DNA from: Trichococcus collinsii
Lineage (GTDB): Bacteria > Bacillota > Bacilli > Lactobacillales > Aerococcaceae
DNA: 64,000 bases
NCBI RefSeq assembly: GCF_900107505.1
Contig: NZ_FNQH01000001.1
Coordinates: 248,001-312,000, forward strand
Direction of reading: 5' to 3'
Made by a program: the position numbers and the translations under genes
Shown here: positions 47,181 to 56,603 of the stretch, piece after piece
Layout of the letters: every line of letters starts with the position of its first letter
Numbering within the stretch: position 1 is the first letter of the stretch
The notes under the pieces: generated by a model
Database searches by the model: none
The model's input: only the letters and a program-made list of their open reading frames with translations
Told to the model about the DNA's origin: nothing

Positions 47181-48311
47181 ATGCAGATTGGGATCTTGAC
47201 CTTCAAGGAACCCGAAAATGATAAAACTAGAAAAATTATCCATTTGGATATGGATGCCTTCTACGCTTCAATCGAGGAAAGGGATCATCCGGAACATCGC
47301 GGCAAACCGATCTTCATTGCGAATCATCCGAGAGATACAGGGCGCAAGGGGGTTGTGACTACAGCCAATTATGCCGCCAGAAAATTCGGCATCCATTCGG
47401 CGATGAGTGCGCAGAAAGCTTTTGAACTCTGCCCGGATGCCATCTTCATTCCTCCGCGCATGAGCTATTACAAAACTGTTTCCCAGCAGATCAGGGGGGT
47501 ATTCGCGCGCTTTACCGATTTGATAGAACCTTTGTCGCTTGATGAAGCCTATTTGGATGTCACCAAGAATAAGCAGAATCTGTCCAGTGCGACAATGATT
47601 GCCCGACAAATCCAAAGAGAAGTCTGGCAGGAAACGGGTCTGACTTGTTCGGCCGGTGTCTCCTACAATAAATTCATTGCAAAGATTGCTTCCGACTTCC
47701 GGAAACCGTCTGGTATGACTGTTATCGCACCAACCGATGCAGCCGATTTTTTGCGGGGGCTACCCATCGAAAAGTTTTATGGCGTCGGCAAGAAAACTGT
47801 CGAAAAGATGAAGCTATTGGGCATCCATTCTGGAGAAGATCTCTATCTTTTTGATCAAAGTGAATTGATTTCAAAATTCGGCAAGCATGGATATATCCTG
47901 TATCAAAGGGTCAGAGGCATTGACAACCGAGCTGTGGAGCCCGAAAGAGAAAGGAAATCAATCGGGAAAGAACACACCTTTACACAATTCCTGACTGATG
48001 AGGAACAGGTCAGAACGGAACTGAAACAAATCGCTCTGGCTGTCCAAATAGCCCTGCACACCAATAAGTTGCATGGTCGGTCGATTGTATTGAAGATCCG
48101 CTACGCTGATTTCGATACCATAACCAGAAGAAAGACCCGTGTCGATCATTTTTCCCAAGCGGAGGATATTTTCCGTCATATCTGGGAACTGTGGTTGGAC
48201 CACGGCACGATAGAACGGCATGTACGTTTATTGGGGATAACCGTCACACAGCTCGACCCCATCCATTATGAGAACATTCAGTTGCCATTATGGAATACGA
48301 CGCATCTATAG
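47181..48311 (+). CDS. dinB: DNA polymerase IV
   Basis: Y-family translesion polymerase. 376 residues from ATG 47181, AAGGAG ahead; upstream in-frame codons overlap the regulator gene. Conserved [24 protein letters not shown], catalytic [10 protein letters not shown], the [24 protein letters not shown] fingers, helix-hairpin-helix [17 protein letters not shown], little-finger domain at the end. No LexA/DinR box is seen, and it lies 25 bases after the DtxR-family gene, so it may be read from that promoter. Confidence 0.95.
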   Translation: MQIGILTFKEPENDKTRKIIHLDMDAFYASIEERDHPEHRGKPIFIANHPRDTGRKGVVTTANYAARKFGIHSAMSAQKAFELCPDAIFIPPRMSYYKTVSQQIRGVFARFTDLIEPLSLDEAYLDVTKNKQNLSSATMIARQIQREVWQETGLTCSAGVSYNKFIAKIASDFRKPSGMTVIAPTDAADFLRGLPIEKFYGVGKKTVEKMKLLGIHSGEDLYLFDQSELISKFGKHGYILYQRVRGIDNRAVEPERERKSIGKEHTFTQFLTDEEQVRTELKQIALAVQIALHTNKLHGRSIVLKIRYADFDTITRRKTRVDHFSQAEDIFRHIWELWLDHGTIERHVRLLGITVTQLDPIHYENIQLPLWNTTHL

Positions 48312-48351
48312 AAATCATTCATCATTTCATTATAAAGGGGAGATAAAAATC

Positions 48352-49173
48352 ATGTTAGAGTCATTCAGTCAATTAAATCCAATTATGCAAGCATTCATAG
48401 CGGGATTGTTCACCTGGGGTTGTACCATCATAGGTGCCTCGTTTGTGTTTTTCTTCAAATCCGTCAACCGCAAAGTTCTTGACGTCATGAGCGGATTCGC
48501 TGCCGGGGTCATGATTGCGGCATCATTTTGGTCATTATTGGCCCCATCAATATCCCATGCCGAAGAGAATGGCTACGGCGGCTTGTCGTGGGTTCCAGCA
48601 GCAATCGGTTTTTTGTTGGGTGGCGTGTTTTTACGTATGACGGATAAAATCGTCCCCCATCTGCACTTAGGTGAACCAATGGAACACCGGGAAGGTCCGC
48701 AGACACAAGCTTCCCGAAACCTCTTGTTGTTCCTTGCAATCACGATCCATAACATTCCCGAGGGCTTAGCAGTCGGAGTCGGTTTTGGAGCAGTGGCAGC
48801 CGGCATATCCGAGGATAATACGTTATTGAGTGCAATCGGTCTGGCAATCGGTATCGGCATCCAGAACATACCTGAAGGATCGGCCTTATCTATGCCAATC
48901 CGGGCTGATGGCAACAGCAGAATGAAGGCCTTCAATTACGGCCAGCTTTCCGCCATCGTTGAGCCAATTGCGGCAGTCATCGGGGCAGCCGCCGTCATAT
49001 CGATGAGTGCGATTTTGCCGTACGCGCTTGCGTTCGCTGCTGGAGCCATGATTTTTGTTGTCGTCGAAGAACTGATACCGGAGTCGCAAACGAACGGCAA
49101 CAGCGATATAGCCACGATGGGACTTATGGTAGGCTTCTCAGTCATGATGATTCTTGACGTCGCTTTAGGATGA
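48352..49173 (+). CDS. ZIP family metal transporter
   Basis: 273-residue integral membrane protein with about eight helices; AAGGGGAG before the ATG. ZIP metal sites: [13 protein letters not shown] after TIHN in helix 4 and [16 protein letters not shown] in helix 5. A histidine-poor loop between helices 3 and 4 ([16 protein letters not shown]) is present. GufA/ZupT-like; likely imports zinc, iron or manganese. It is 40 bases from dinB and near the DtxR-family regulator, so metal control is plausible, but no operator was seen directly before it. Confidence 0.9.
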   Translation: MLESFSQLNPIMQAFIAGLFTWGCTIIGASFVFFFKSVNRKVLDVMSGFAAGVMIAASFWSLLAPSISHAEENGYGGLSWVPAAIGFLLGGVFLRMTDKIVPHLHLGEPMEHREGPQTQASRNLLLFLAITIHNIPEGLAVGVGFGAVAAGISEDNTLLSAIGLAIGIGIQNIPEGSALSMPIRADGNSRMKAFNYGQLSAIVEPIAAVIGAAAVISMSAILPYALAFAAGAMIFVVVEELIPESQTNGNSDIATMGLMVGFSVMMILDVALG

Positions 49174-49184
49174 TGAATAATTTG

Positions 49185-49216
49185 TTAAAAGGCCTTCTAT
49201 GCGGAAGGCCTTTTAA
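49185..49216 (+). terminator. Terminator after the ZIP gene
   Basis: Perfect 13-bp stem TTAAAAGGCCTTC / GAAGGCCTTTTAA, six-base loop; short T run inside the stem. Confidence 0.8.
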
Positions 49217-49331
49217 TGTATGCAGAACAAACTAATCGCACTCGCTTTTAGTTGTACTAATAAACTGTTTCATGATACGATGAACACTGAATAATACAGT
49301 TTTTTTGTCAAAGAGAAAGGTGAGGAATCGC

Positions 49332-50012
49332 ATGAAGATATCTTTTCACGGGCAATCCTGCGTATACATCGAAACAGCGGAACGAAAGCGTCTGCTGATC
49401 GATCCTTTCCTGTCAGGAAACCCACTGAGCGACCTGGATCCGGACAAGATACTTTGCGATGTGATCCTATTGACACATGCACATGGTGATCATGTCGGTG
49501 ATACAGAAAGGATCGCGCGCAGAACAAATCCACTGATTATTTCGACTGTTGAACTAGCTGGCTATTTTGCCGCGAAAGGATTCCGGACACATGGCATGCA
49601 ACCGGGCGGAGGGCATCTCTTCGATTTCGGTTATGTGAAACTGACACAGGCTATCCATGGGTCGGCAATGACTGTCGATGGCCTGCCTTATACATTTGGG
49701 TTGGCAACCGGCATCCTCTTGAACGCTGAAGGCAAAACAATCTATCATGCGGGCGATACAGCGTTGTTTTCCGATATGAAATTGATAGGGCAAGATTATC
49801 CAATCGATGTGGCGTTTCTGCCGATTGGAGACAACTACACGATGGGGCCTAAAGACGCCGCAAAAGCTGTGGCGTTTTTGGAACCCCGAATGGCAGTTCC
49901 AATCCACTACAACACCTTTCCGTTGATTAAGCAAGATCCAAATGATTTTTTGTCCCTTTTGGATGATGGAGTTGGCCTCATCATGCAACCGGGAGATTTC
50001 ATTTCAATATAA
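49332..50012 (+). CDS. UPF0173 metal-dependent hydrolase (metallo-beta-lactamase fold)
   Basis: 226 residues from ATG 49332 (MKISFHGQSCVYIET), AAAGGTGAGG ahead; the frame is open nine codons more. Metal site THAHGDHVGDTERI, further ligands in IHGSAMTVDG and IYHAGDTALFSDM, and PIHYNTFPLI. Family YtkL/UPF0173; natural substrate unknown. 23 bases before the YtoI-like gene, and likely co-transcribed with it and nrnA, as in Bacillus and many Lactobacillales. Confidence 0.92.
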   Translation: MKISFHGQSCVYIETAERKRLLIDPFLSGNPLSDLDPDKILCDVILLTHAHGDHVGDTERIARRTNPLIISTVELAGYFAAKGFRTHGMQPGGGHLFDFGYVKLTQAIHGSAMTVDGLPYTFGLATGILLNAEGKTIYHAGDTALFSDMKLIGQDYPIDVAFLPIGDNYTMGPKDAAKAVAFLEPRMAVPIHYNTFPLIKQDPNDFLSLLDDGVGLIMQPGDFISI

Positions 50013-50035
50013 TAAATAAAGCAAGGGAGTGCACT

Positions 50036-51358
50036 ATGGCAACGAAACACGAGCAAATCATTCAATATATCGAAACGCTGCCGGTCGGGGAAAAGCTTTC
50101 CGTCCGTACGATAGCTAAAAATTTGAACATGTCTGAAGGGACAGCTTACCGCGCCATCAAAGATGCAGAGAATATAGGATTGGTTTCAACTATCGAGCGG
50201 GTAGGCACCATCCGGATCGAACGTAAGTCGAAAGATAACATCGAAACGCTGACTTTCGGCCAGATTTGTAAAATCATCGATGGGGATATTTTGGGCGGCA
50301 AGAAAGGCCTTGATAAGACGTTGAGCAAATTCATCATCGGAGCTATGCAACGCGAAGCGATGGAGCGTTATATTTCACCCGGATCGCTAATGATCGTCGG
50401 TAACCGGAACGATATCCAGGAATTTGCATTAGAGAAAGGCGCAGCTGTACTGATTACAGGGGGATTCGATACGGATGATGGCATCGTTCATTTGGCTGAT
50501 CAGGTCGAAATGCCGATACTGCGAACAACCTATGACACCTTTACCGTGGCGACGATGATCAACCGCGCCATGACGGATCAACTGATCAAAAAAGAAATTA
50601 TGTTGGTGGAGGATATCTACACCCCGATAGATGAGACGAAATTTCTCTCGTTGGACGACACCGTTTTTCAATACCGTAATCTCAATACTGTAAGCACCCA
50701 CTCACGTTTCCCAATCGTTAATCACAATATGCGCCTTGTGGGCATCATCACAGCGAAGGACATCCTAGGAAAAGCTGATACACTTTCGCTCGAACGGGTA
50801 ATGACCCGGGATCCGATAGTTGCAAAAACGCACATGAGTGTAGCAAGTGTGGCGCACCGGATGATTTGGGATGGCTTAGAAGTAATGCCTGTGGTGAAAG
50901 ATAATTTGCAGCTGCTGGGCATTATTTCGCGCCAGGATGTCATGAAGGCAATGCAGCTTGCGCAACGTCAGCCGCAAGTCGGCAACACAATCGAGGACCA
51001 AGTTGTAGAAAACCTATCCTTGACCAGCTCGGAAGAAGGAGACAGCTTACCTGCTTATCGCTTCAGAATCACACCACAAATGACGAACAGTCTGGGGACT
51101 GTGTCGTTCGGAGTGCTGAGCGAAGTTTTGGCGAGCACGACCAAGAAAATCTTGTATACCTTACAGAAACGGAATGCTGTCATCGAGCAGATGGACATCT
51201 ATCAATTGAAGATGATCCAGATAGACAGCGTCATTGAGATACGTTCAAAAATATTGGAATTGGGTAGAAGATCATCCAAATTGGATGTCGAAGTCTATTT
51301 AGAAAATTCATTGGTCAGCAAAGCGATCGTCATTTGCCAACTGATGGAAAAATCCTAG
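50036..51358 (+). CDS. YtoI-like HTH-DRTGG-CBS-hotdog protein
   Basis: 440 residues, four modules: N-terminal winged helix (LSVRTIAKNLNMSEGTAYRAI), DRTGG domain (about 70-170), two CBS domains (about 190-310, including VSTHSRFPIVNHNMRLVGIITAKDIL and PVVKDNLQLLGIISRQDV), and a C-terminal hotdog fold similar to thioesterases (YRFRITPQMTNSLGTVSFGVLSEVLA). It may bind adenine nucleotides through CBS and act as a regulator. Target unknown. Lies between the UPF0173 gene and nrnA. Confidence 0.88.
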   Translation: MATKHEQIIQYIETLPVGEKLSVRTIAKNLNMSEGTAYRAIKDAENIGLVSTIERVGTIRIERKSKDNIETLTFGQICKIIDGDILGGKKGLDKTLSKFIIGAMQREAMERYISPGSLMIVGNRNDIQEFALEKGAAVLITGGFDTDDGIVHLADQVEMPILRTTYDTFTVATMINRAMTDQLIKKEIMLVEDIYTPIDETKFLSLDDTVFQYRNLNTVSTHSRFPIVNHNMRLVGIITAKDILGKADTLSLERVMTRDPIVAKTHMSVASVAHRMIWDGLEVMPVVKDNLQLLGIISRQDVMKAMQLAQRQPQVGNTIEDQVVENLSLTSSEEGDSLPAYRFRITPQMTNSLGTVSFGVLSEVLASTTKKILYTLQKRNAVIEQMDIYQLKMIQIDSVIEIRSKILELGRRSSKLDVEVYLENSLVSKAIVICQLMEKS

Positions 51359-51369
51359 GAGGTAAGTAA

Positions 51370-52332
51370 GTGGGAAATCCGATTTATGCAGATATAGTCA
51401 GTAAAATTCAAGAGTATGCCACCATCATCATCCATCGGCACCTGCGTCCGGATCCGGATGCGTTGGGGTCTCAGAACGGCCTCGCCAACTTGATCAGGCA
51501 AGCCTATCCTGAGAAAAAAGTATTCGTTGTCGGTGAAAATGAAGACAGCCTTTCCTATCTTGGTAGCATGGATAGCATCCCGGATGAGGCCTATGAGGGT
51601 GCTTTGGTGATTGTCACGGACACCGCGAATCAGCCCAGAGTCAGCGACAAACGTTTTGTCAAAGGGGATTATCTGATCAAAATCGATCATCATCCGAATG
51701 AAGATCCCTACGGTGATATTTGCCTTGTGGAGACGCAAGCCAGCAGCAGCAGCGAAATCATCGCAAAAATTTCTTTTTCAACTGGGGACAAGCTGCCGAT
51801 GAACACTGCAGCGGCCCGGCTTTTGTATGCCGGCATCGTCGGTGATACAGGCAGATTCCTCTATCCAGCGACTACAGCAGTGACAATGGAAATAGCCTCC
51901 AAACTGATGCAGTTTGATTTTTCTGCTTCAGATATCAGTCAAATGATGAACACAAATTCCTTGAAAACGGCCAATTTGTCAGGATTCGTCCTGCAGAGTT
52001 TGACGATCAATGATGTCGGGGTCGCCAGCATCATCCTCTCCCAAGAAATACTTGGGAAATTCGGTGCGGTCGACAGCGACACCGCTCCGGTTGTCCCTTT
52101 ACCGGGCACCGTAGAGGGCATTTTATGTTGGGGGATATTTGTGGAGCAACCAAACGGCACGTACCGCTGCAGACTGCGCTCAAAAGGCCCAATCATCAAT
52201 GAGGTCGCCAAACGGCATGGCGGAGGCGGGCACCCGCTTGCGAGCGGAGCGAACGCGAAGGATGAGGCGGAGATAAACGATATCATTTTGGAATTGGAAG
52301 AGCTTGCGATCGAATGGCAGAACACGCATTGA
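51370..52332 (+). CDS. nrnA: Bifunctional oligoribonuclease/PAP phosphatase NrnA
   Basis: DHH/DHHA1 phosphoesterase that degrades nano-RNA (2-5 nt) and pAp, and in related species pApA or c-di-AMP products. 320 residues, GTG start with AGGAGGTAAGT ahead. Motifs: IIHRHLRPDPDALGSQNGL, VTDT, IKIDHHPNEDPYGD, YAGIVGDTGRF, and C-terminal RHGGGGHPLASGA. Eleven bases after the YtoI-like gene. Confidence 0.95.
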   Translation: MGNPIYADIVSKIQEYATIIIHRHLRPDPDALGSQNGLANLIRQAYPEKKVFVVGENEDSLSYLGSMDSIPDEAYEGALVIVTDTANQPRVSDKRFVKGDYLIKIDHHPNEDPYGDICLVETQASSSSEIIAKISFSTGDKLPMNTAAARLLYAGIVGDTGRFLYPATTAVTMEIASKLMQFDFSASDISQMMNTNSLKTANLSGFVLQSLTINDVGVASIILSQEILGKFGAVDSDTAPVVPLPGTVEGILCWGIFVEQPNGTYRCRLRSKGPIINEVAKRHGGGGHPLASGANAKDEAEINDIILELEELAIEWQNTH

Positions 52333-52350
52333 TGAAACAGACTTGAATCG

Positions 52351-52400
52351 AAAAAGGCCGGACAAAAGCGTCGTTTCGCTTTTGTCCGGCCTTTAGTTTT
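52351..52400. terminator. Bidirectional terminator between nrnA and zwf
   Basis: Perfect 18-bp stem (52353-52370 with 52377-52394), six-base loop, with A and T tracts on both sides. Ends exactly at the zwf stop codon. Confidence 0.93.
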
Positions 52401-53919
52401 ATTCGTTTTCCTGTTTTTCTTTGTAACTTTGACTCCAGTTGAATTCAGTCCAGTGGAATCCGTCCTGCTCAAGCAAAGCGTCACTTTCTTTGGGTCCCAT
52501 CGAGTGGCTCTCATACGCGAAAAGGGTATTCGTGCAATCTTCTTGGGCGTCCCAAACTTTGCGGATCTCATCAACGAAGCGCCAAGATTGTGCGACTTCA
52601 TCCCAATGGGAAAAGTTTGTCGGGTCGCCGTTCAGGCAATCCAGTAAGAGGCGTTCATAGGCTTCAGGGCTGTTTGCTTGCGTTTCCTCATCATAGATGT
52701 GGTGCATGCGGATATTCTTCATCTCGGTTCCTTGACCGACCCGTTTGGCGTTCAGGCGTAAGGAGAAGCCTTCCAGTGGTGAAACATGGATGGTCAGTAC
52801 ATTCGGTTCAGCGATTTCGTCGACGCCTTCAGTAGGGAAGATATTCATCGATACGTGCTTGAACTGGATATGGATGTATGTTTCTTTTGAAGCCATTTGT
52901 TTGCCGGTCCGGATGTAGAAAGGAACGCCTTTCCAACGGAAATTATCGACTAATATTTTGCCGGCAACAAAGGTTTCGGTTGATGAATCAGGATTGACGT
53001 TAGGTTCCTCCCGGTAGGGTTGCAACGCTTTTGCAGGGTTTCCGGCGTACTGGGCCCGGATAAAGTTGCGGTTCACCTCTTCGGGGGTGTTGTACAGACG
53101 CAAGGAACGAAGAGCCTTAATTTTCTCGGAACGGACATCTTCGCCTTGCAAGGACAGCGGCGGTTCCATAACCAACAAGGCAACGATCTGAAGGATGTGA
53201 TTTTGCACCATATCGCGCAGAGCACCATTGTTGTCGTAGTAAGCACCTCGTTCCTCCACTCCGACAGTCTCGGAGAGGGTAATCTGAACATTGTCGATGT
53301 ACTTATTGTTCCACAGCGATTCGAAAATCATATTGGAGAAACGGACGGCAGAGATGTTCTGCACCATTTCTTTGCCCAAATAATGATCGATGCGGAAGAT
53401 TTGGTTCTCGTCAAATGATTTGCGCAGCTTAGTGTTCAGCGCATCCGCGGATTCGAAATCGCGCCCGAATGGCTTCTCGATGATCAAGCGGTTGAATCCG
53501 TCTTCTGTGATCAGTTTTTGTTCTTTCAGTTTTTCGGCAATGATGCCGAAAAATTCAGGAGACATCGCCAGATAAAAAATACGGTTTCCTGACAGCGAAT
53601 ACTTGGCATCCAAGGATTCGGACAAGACCTTCAATTTGATGTAGTGTTCCGAGTCGTTGACGTTGTGGGCGATGTAATAGAAATGGGCTGCAAAAGAAAC
53701 AGCTTCTTCTTTATCCTCAGTCAAATCTTTGATGGAATCCAAGACCACTTCACGGAAATGTTCATCGGACCAATCTCGTCGCGCTGTTCCGATAACGGCA
53801 AAATTATCTTTAATAAATCCTTTTTTGTATAAGCGAAATAATGATGGATACAGTTTACGGTGAGCCAAATCACCAGTTGCTCCGAAAATAGTAAACAGAG
53901 CAGTATTTTGGGTAATCAT
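52399..53919 (-). CDS. zwf: Glucose-6-phosphate 1-dehydrogenase
   Basis: First step of the oxidative pentose phosphate pathway, making NADPH. 506 residues. NADP-binding FGATGDLAHRKLYPSLF, catalytic RIDHYLGKEMVQN, and DWSDEHFREVV, LIIEKPFGRDF typical of G6PDH. Stop codon touches the hairpin shared with nrnA. Ribosome site AAGGGGGG on the minus strand. rpe at 8 kb is the next pathway enzyme in this window. Confidence 0.97.
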   Translation of the reverse strand: MITQNTALFTIFGATGDLAHRKLYPSLFRLYKKGFIKDNFAVIGTARRDWSDEHFREVVLDSIKDLTEDKEEAVSFAAHFYYIAHNVNDSEHYIKLKVLSESLDAKYSLSGNRIFYLAMSPEFFGIIAEKLKEQKLITEDGFNRLIIEKPFGRDFESADALNTKLRKSFDENQIFRIDHYLGKEMVQNISAVRFSNMIFESLWNNKYIDNVQITLSETVGVEERGAYYDNNGALRDMVQNHILQIVALLVMEPPLSLQGEDVRSEKIKALRSLRLYNTPEEVNRNFIRAQYAGNPAKALQPYREEPNVNPDSSTETFVAGKILVDNFRWKGVPFYIRTGKQMASKETYIHIQFKHVSMNIFPTEGVDEIAEPNVLTIHVSPLEGFSLRLNAKRVGQGTEMKNIRMHHIYDEETQANSPEAYERLLLDCLNGDPTNFSHWDEVAQSWRFVDEIRKVWDAQEDCTNTLFAYESHSMGPKESDALLEQDGFHWTEFNWSQSYKEKQENE

Positions 53920-53963
53920 TACATGCCCCCCTTTTATTATGATTAGATTCTATTCATTATATC

Positions 53964-53992
53964 ATTATACTATTATCATATACGGTTGGCAA
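53964..53992 (-). promoter_or_regulatory. zwf promoter
   Basis: On the minus strand TTGCCA (53992-53987), 17-base spacer, TATAAT (53969-53964), about 45 bases before the zwf start. Confidence 0.75.
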
Positions 53993-54088
53993 TGAAAGAA
54001 AGCGTCTGTTTTCATGTTGACGGTATCGTTGACGGGCTGCTTTCGCTAGTTTGTATAAATATGTTGCGAATAAATTTATGCGTTTGAT

Positions 54089-54124
54089 TTTCAAATTCTT
54101 ATTTGAAATTAAGGTTTAAACCTT
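54089..54124 (+). repeat. Two adjacent inverted repeats in the helicase promoter region
   Basis: TTTCAAAT-TCTT-ATTTGAAA (8-bp arms) followed within a few bases by the perfect 14-bp palindrome AAGGTTTAAACCTT (54111-54124), which covers the -35 region of the promoter with extended -10 TGTTATAAT (54132-54140). Confidence 0.65.
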
Positions 54125-54183
54125 GCGCATGTGTTATAATGGTAAGGCATAAAATACGCAGAAGAAAAACAAGAGGTGTAAAC

Positions 54184-55500
54184 GTGGAATTTAAAGACTT
54201 TCAATTGAAGCCATTTTTGCTGGAGGCAATCAGCAAATTGAATTTCAAAGAACCGACCGATATCCAAAAACAAATTATCCCGATCATTCGAACCGGCAAG
54301 AGCGTGATTGGTCAATCGCAGACAGGAACAGGGAAAAGCCATAGCTTCTTGCTACCCTTGATCGATGCCATCGACCCATCAAAAAATGAAGTCCAAGTTG
54401 TCATCACTTCACCTAGCCGTGAGCTAGCTGAACAACTGTATCAAACAGCCAGTCAACTGGTCTCAAACGCGCCCGAGGAAATCCGTATCGTCAGCTACGT
54501 AGGCGGCACTGACAAAAAACGTCAAATGTCGAAACTAGTCAACAACCAACCGCATATCGTCATCGGAACTCCCGGCAGGATCCTTGACCTGATAAATGAG
54601 CAAGCACTTAAGATCCATACAGCTAAAAAGATGGTCATTGACGAGGCGGATATGACGCTGGATCTAGGCTTCCTGCATGATGTCGATCAGATTGCCGGCC
54701 GTTTGCCGGAAAAACTGCAGATGCTGGTATTCTCGGCTACGATCCCAGAAAAACTGAAGGGCTTTTTGAAGAAATACGTCGAAAACCCTGTCGTTGTCCA
54801 ATTGAAACCGGAACATATCATTGCACCGGCAATCGATAATCTGTTGCTGTCCACTAAAGGCCACGCAAAGATTGATGTTCTGTACCAAGTGTTGACAATG
54901 GGGGAACCGTATCTGGCATTGATTTTTGCCAATACAAAACAAAATGTCGAGGAAATCGCTGATGGACTGAGACAACGTGGCATTCAGCCGGCTGTCTTGC
55001 ATGGCGATGTGCCGGCTCGTGAACGCAAACGCATCATGAGAAGAGTCCATAATATGGAGTATCAATTCATGGTGGCTACCGATTTAGCGGCACGCGGTAT
55101 CGATATCGAAGGCGTTTCACACGTCATCAACTATGAATTGCCGAAGGACATGGAATTTTTCGTACACCGTACGGGCAGAACGGGACGCAGCAACTTAAAA
55201 GGAACTGCGATCACTCTGTACGCACCAGGTGAGGAAAAGGCAATCGACGATTTGGAGAAATACGGTGTTGTTTTCAAACCGGTCGCTATCGAAAAAGATC
55301 AACTTGTCGAAACTTACGAAAGAAAACGCCGTGAGATGAGAAACGCTCCAAGTCAATTGGAACCCGATCATCGCATCCGCGGCATGGTAAACAAAGCTAA
55401 GAAACAAGTGAAGCCTGGCTACAAACGTAAACTGAAAGAAAATATCGCCAGCCAACAGAAACGCAAAAGAAGAGCAAGCCAAACCCGCAACCACGGGTAA
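54184..55500 (+). CDS. cshB: DEAD-box RNA helicase (CshB-like)
   Basis: Cold- and ribosome-related RNA helicase. 438 residues from GTG 54184 (VEFKDFQLKPFLLEAISKLNF), AAGAGGTG ahead; the frame runs 27 codons further 5' across the promoter. Motifs: Q motif PTDIQKQIIP, Walker A SQTGTGKSHSF, IDEADMTLDLGF (DEAD), FSATIPEK, VATDLAARGIDIEGVSHVINYELP, HRTGRTGR. The basic tail (KRKLKENIASQQKRKRRAS) matches CshB, whose Bacillus homologue has the same length. Confidence 0.93.
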   Translation: MEFKDFQLKPFLLEAISKLNFKEPTDIQKQIIPIIRTGKSVIGQSQTGTGKSHSFLLPLIDAIDPSKNEVQVVITSPSRELAEQLYQTASQLVSNAPEEIRIVSYVGGTDKKRQMSKLVNNQPHIVIGTPGRILDLINEQALKIHTAKKMVIDEADMTLDLGFLHDVDQIAGRLPEKLQMLVFSATIPEKLKGFLKKYVENPVVVQLKPEHIIAPAIDNLLLSTKGHAKIDVLYQVLTMGEPYLALIFANTKQNVEEIADGLRQRGIQPAVLHGDVPARERKRIMRRVHNMEYQFMVATDLAARGIDIEGVSHVINYELPKDMEFFVHRTGRTGRSNLKGTAITLYAPGEEKAIDDLEKYGVVFKPVAIEKDQLVETYERKRREMRNAPSQLEPDHRIRGMVNKAKKQVKPGYKRKLKENIASQQKRKRRASQTRNHG

Positions 55501-55511
55501 AAAATGAGAAA

Positions 55512-55564
55512 AGCTTCACGTGTAAGGCCTTCATCCGTTTTCCGAAGGCCTTATCCGTGAAGCT
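55512..55564. terminator. Large hairpin after cshB
   Basis: AGCTTCACG / CGTGAAGCT, a 2x2 internal loop, then TAAGGCCTTC / GAAGGCCTTA, 11-base loop. No T tract directly after it. Confidence 0.7.
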
Positions 55565-55576
55565 AGCCAACATTAT

Positions 55577-55633
55577 AAAAAAAGAGGCCGCAGCAAGATG
55601 ATCTTTCGATCATGTGCTGCGGCCTCTTTTTTG
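55577..55633. terminator. Bidirectional terminator between cshB and the DUF1189 gene
   Basis: Eighteen-bp GC-rich stem (55578-55595 with 55615-55632) continuing into an ATGATC-TTTC-GATCAT tip, with A and T tracts on both flanks. Confidence 0.93.
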
Positions 55634-55673
55634 GCTGGGACCGGATGTTACTGAATAGTAACGGCTTCCCGTG

Positions 55674-56492
55674 CTATTCTTTGAGGGCTTTGTAGAAATA
55701 GAACATACCAATGAGAGCAATCGCTTCATCCTGAATCATCGGGTAGAGGCCGAATCCGTTCAATAGACTAAAGAAAACTAATGGGACTACGGAGGCTATA
55801 AGCGCCATCCTTAGTATTTCGCGGAAAGGGAGTTTTTTTCGCATAAATCCTATCAATACATTCGCGAACAGCGCGATTATCAATAGCGTCAGAAGCACAC
55901 TGAATGAAGAAATGAAAAGACTGAACAAGAGCATGATCACGCCGGAAAAAAGCTGATCGCTGGAAAAATTGCGGAGCAACTTTTTGAACGACTGGTCCGT
56001 CAGGTCATCTGCCTGCTCATAGGGCAACCTGAACGGGACATCCTGAGCATAGAGGGTGAAAGCATCCTTTGAAAATACGAGACTGAGAATCAAAACAGGT
56101 GACGACATTTCTTTTTCGATTTCTCTCGGTGTGTAAACTTCCTGACTATCGAAAGCCAACAGGACTGTATCAGTTTTGTAAATGAATCCTTTTTCCGTAG
56201 CATTTTCCAACTGCAATTCGTTGTCGGAAATAGTGAATGAAGGTATTTTATCCGCTATCACACCTGCATCTGCCGAAAATTTTTGTAGTGTAGCGTACCC
56301 ATCCAGAAACAGTGGGATGCTGACGGTTAGTGAGAGTAAGAAGAAGAGCAACAAGGCAGAGCCTTTTTTTAATGCTTTGGCATCCAACAAGTGTTTTGGA
56401 TCCATAAAACTGTCTTTGACTAAACTGACGATTGAGATTGTGATCACCGCTTTCTGCATCATACTTATCCAGTCTATCGAAAATAGATTCAT
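55674..56492 (-). CDS. DUF1189 family membrane protein
   Basis: About 272 residues; not functionally known. First helix near SALLLFFLLSLTVSIPLFL, then an extracytoplasmic domain (FSADAGVIADKIPSFTISDNELQLENATEKGFIYKTDTVLLAFD), then two or three C-terminal helices (FSGVIMLLFSLFISSFSVLLTLLII, ILRMALIASVVPLVFFSLLNG). The PSFTI-N-EL pattern is typical for DUF1189. Start is uncertain: ATG 56492 lacks a ribosome site, and ATG 56462 or 56459 (MMQKAVITISIV) fits family length better. Stands alone, convergent to cshB. Confidence 0.8.
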   Translation of the reverse strand: MNLFSIDWISMMQKAVITISIVSLVKDSFMDPKHLLDAKALKKGSALLLFFLLSLTVSIPLFLDGYATLQKFSADAGVIADKIPSFTISDNELQLENATEKGFIYKTDTVLLAFDSQEVYTPREIEKEMSSPVLILSLVFSKDAFTLYAQDVPFRLPYEQADDLTDQSFKKLLRNFSSDQLFSGVIMLLFSLFISSFSVLLTLLIIALFANVLIGFMRKKLPFREILRMALIASVVPLVFFSLLNGFGLYPMIQDEAIALIGMFYFYKALKE

Positions 56493-56531
56493 TTAGCAAT
56501 CAAAAATTGCTACGGCTTCGAGGCATTATTT

Positions 56532-56560
56532 TTGATAAATTAAGTAATTGATGATACAGT
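56532..56560 (+). promoter_or_regulatory. sodA promoter
   Basis: TTGATA (56532-56537), 17-base spacer, TACAGT (56555-56560) with upstream TGA (extended -10), 44 bases before the start codon. Confidence 0.65.
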
Positions 56561-56603
56561 GAAATTAGTCAGAAATCACTAAACTATTTAGGAGGAATTT
56601 AAC

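Noticed and set aside
54103-54183. 5' extension of the cshB frame
   Set aside because: It crosses the palindrome and the -10 box; GTG 54184 has the ribosome site and family-like N-terminus.
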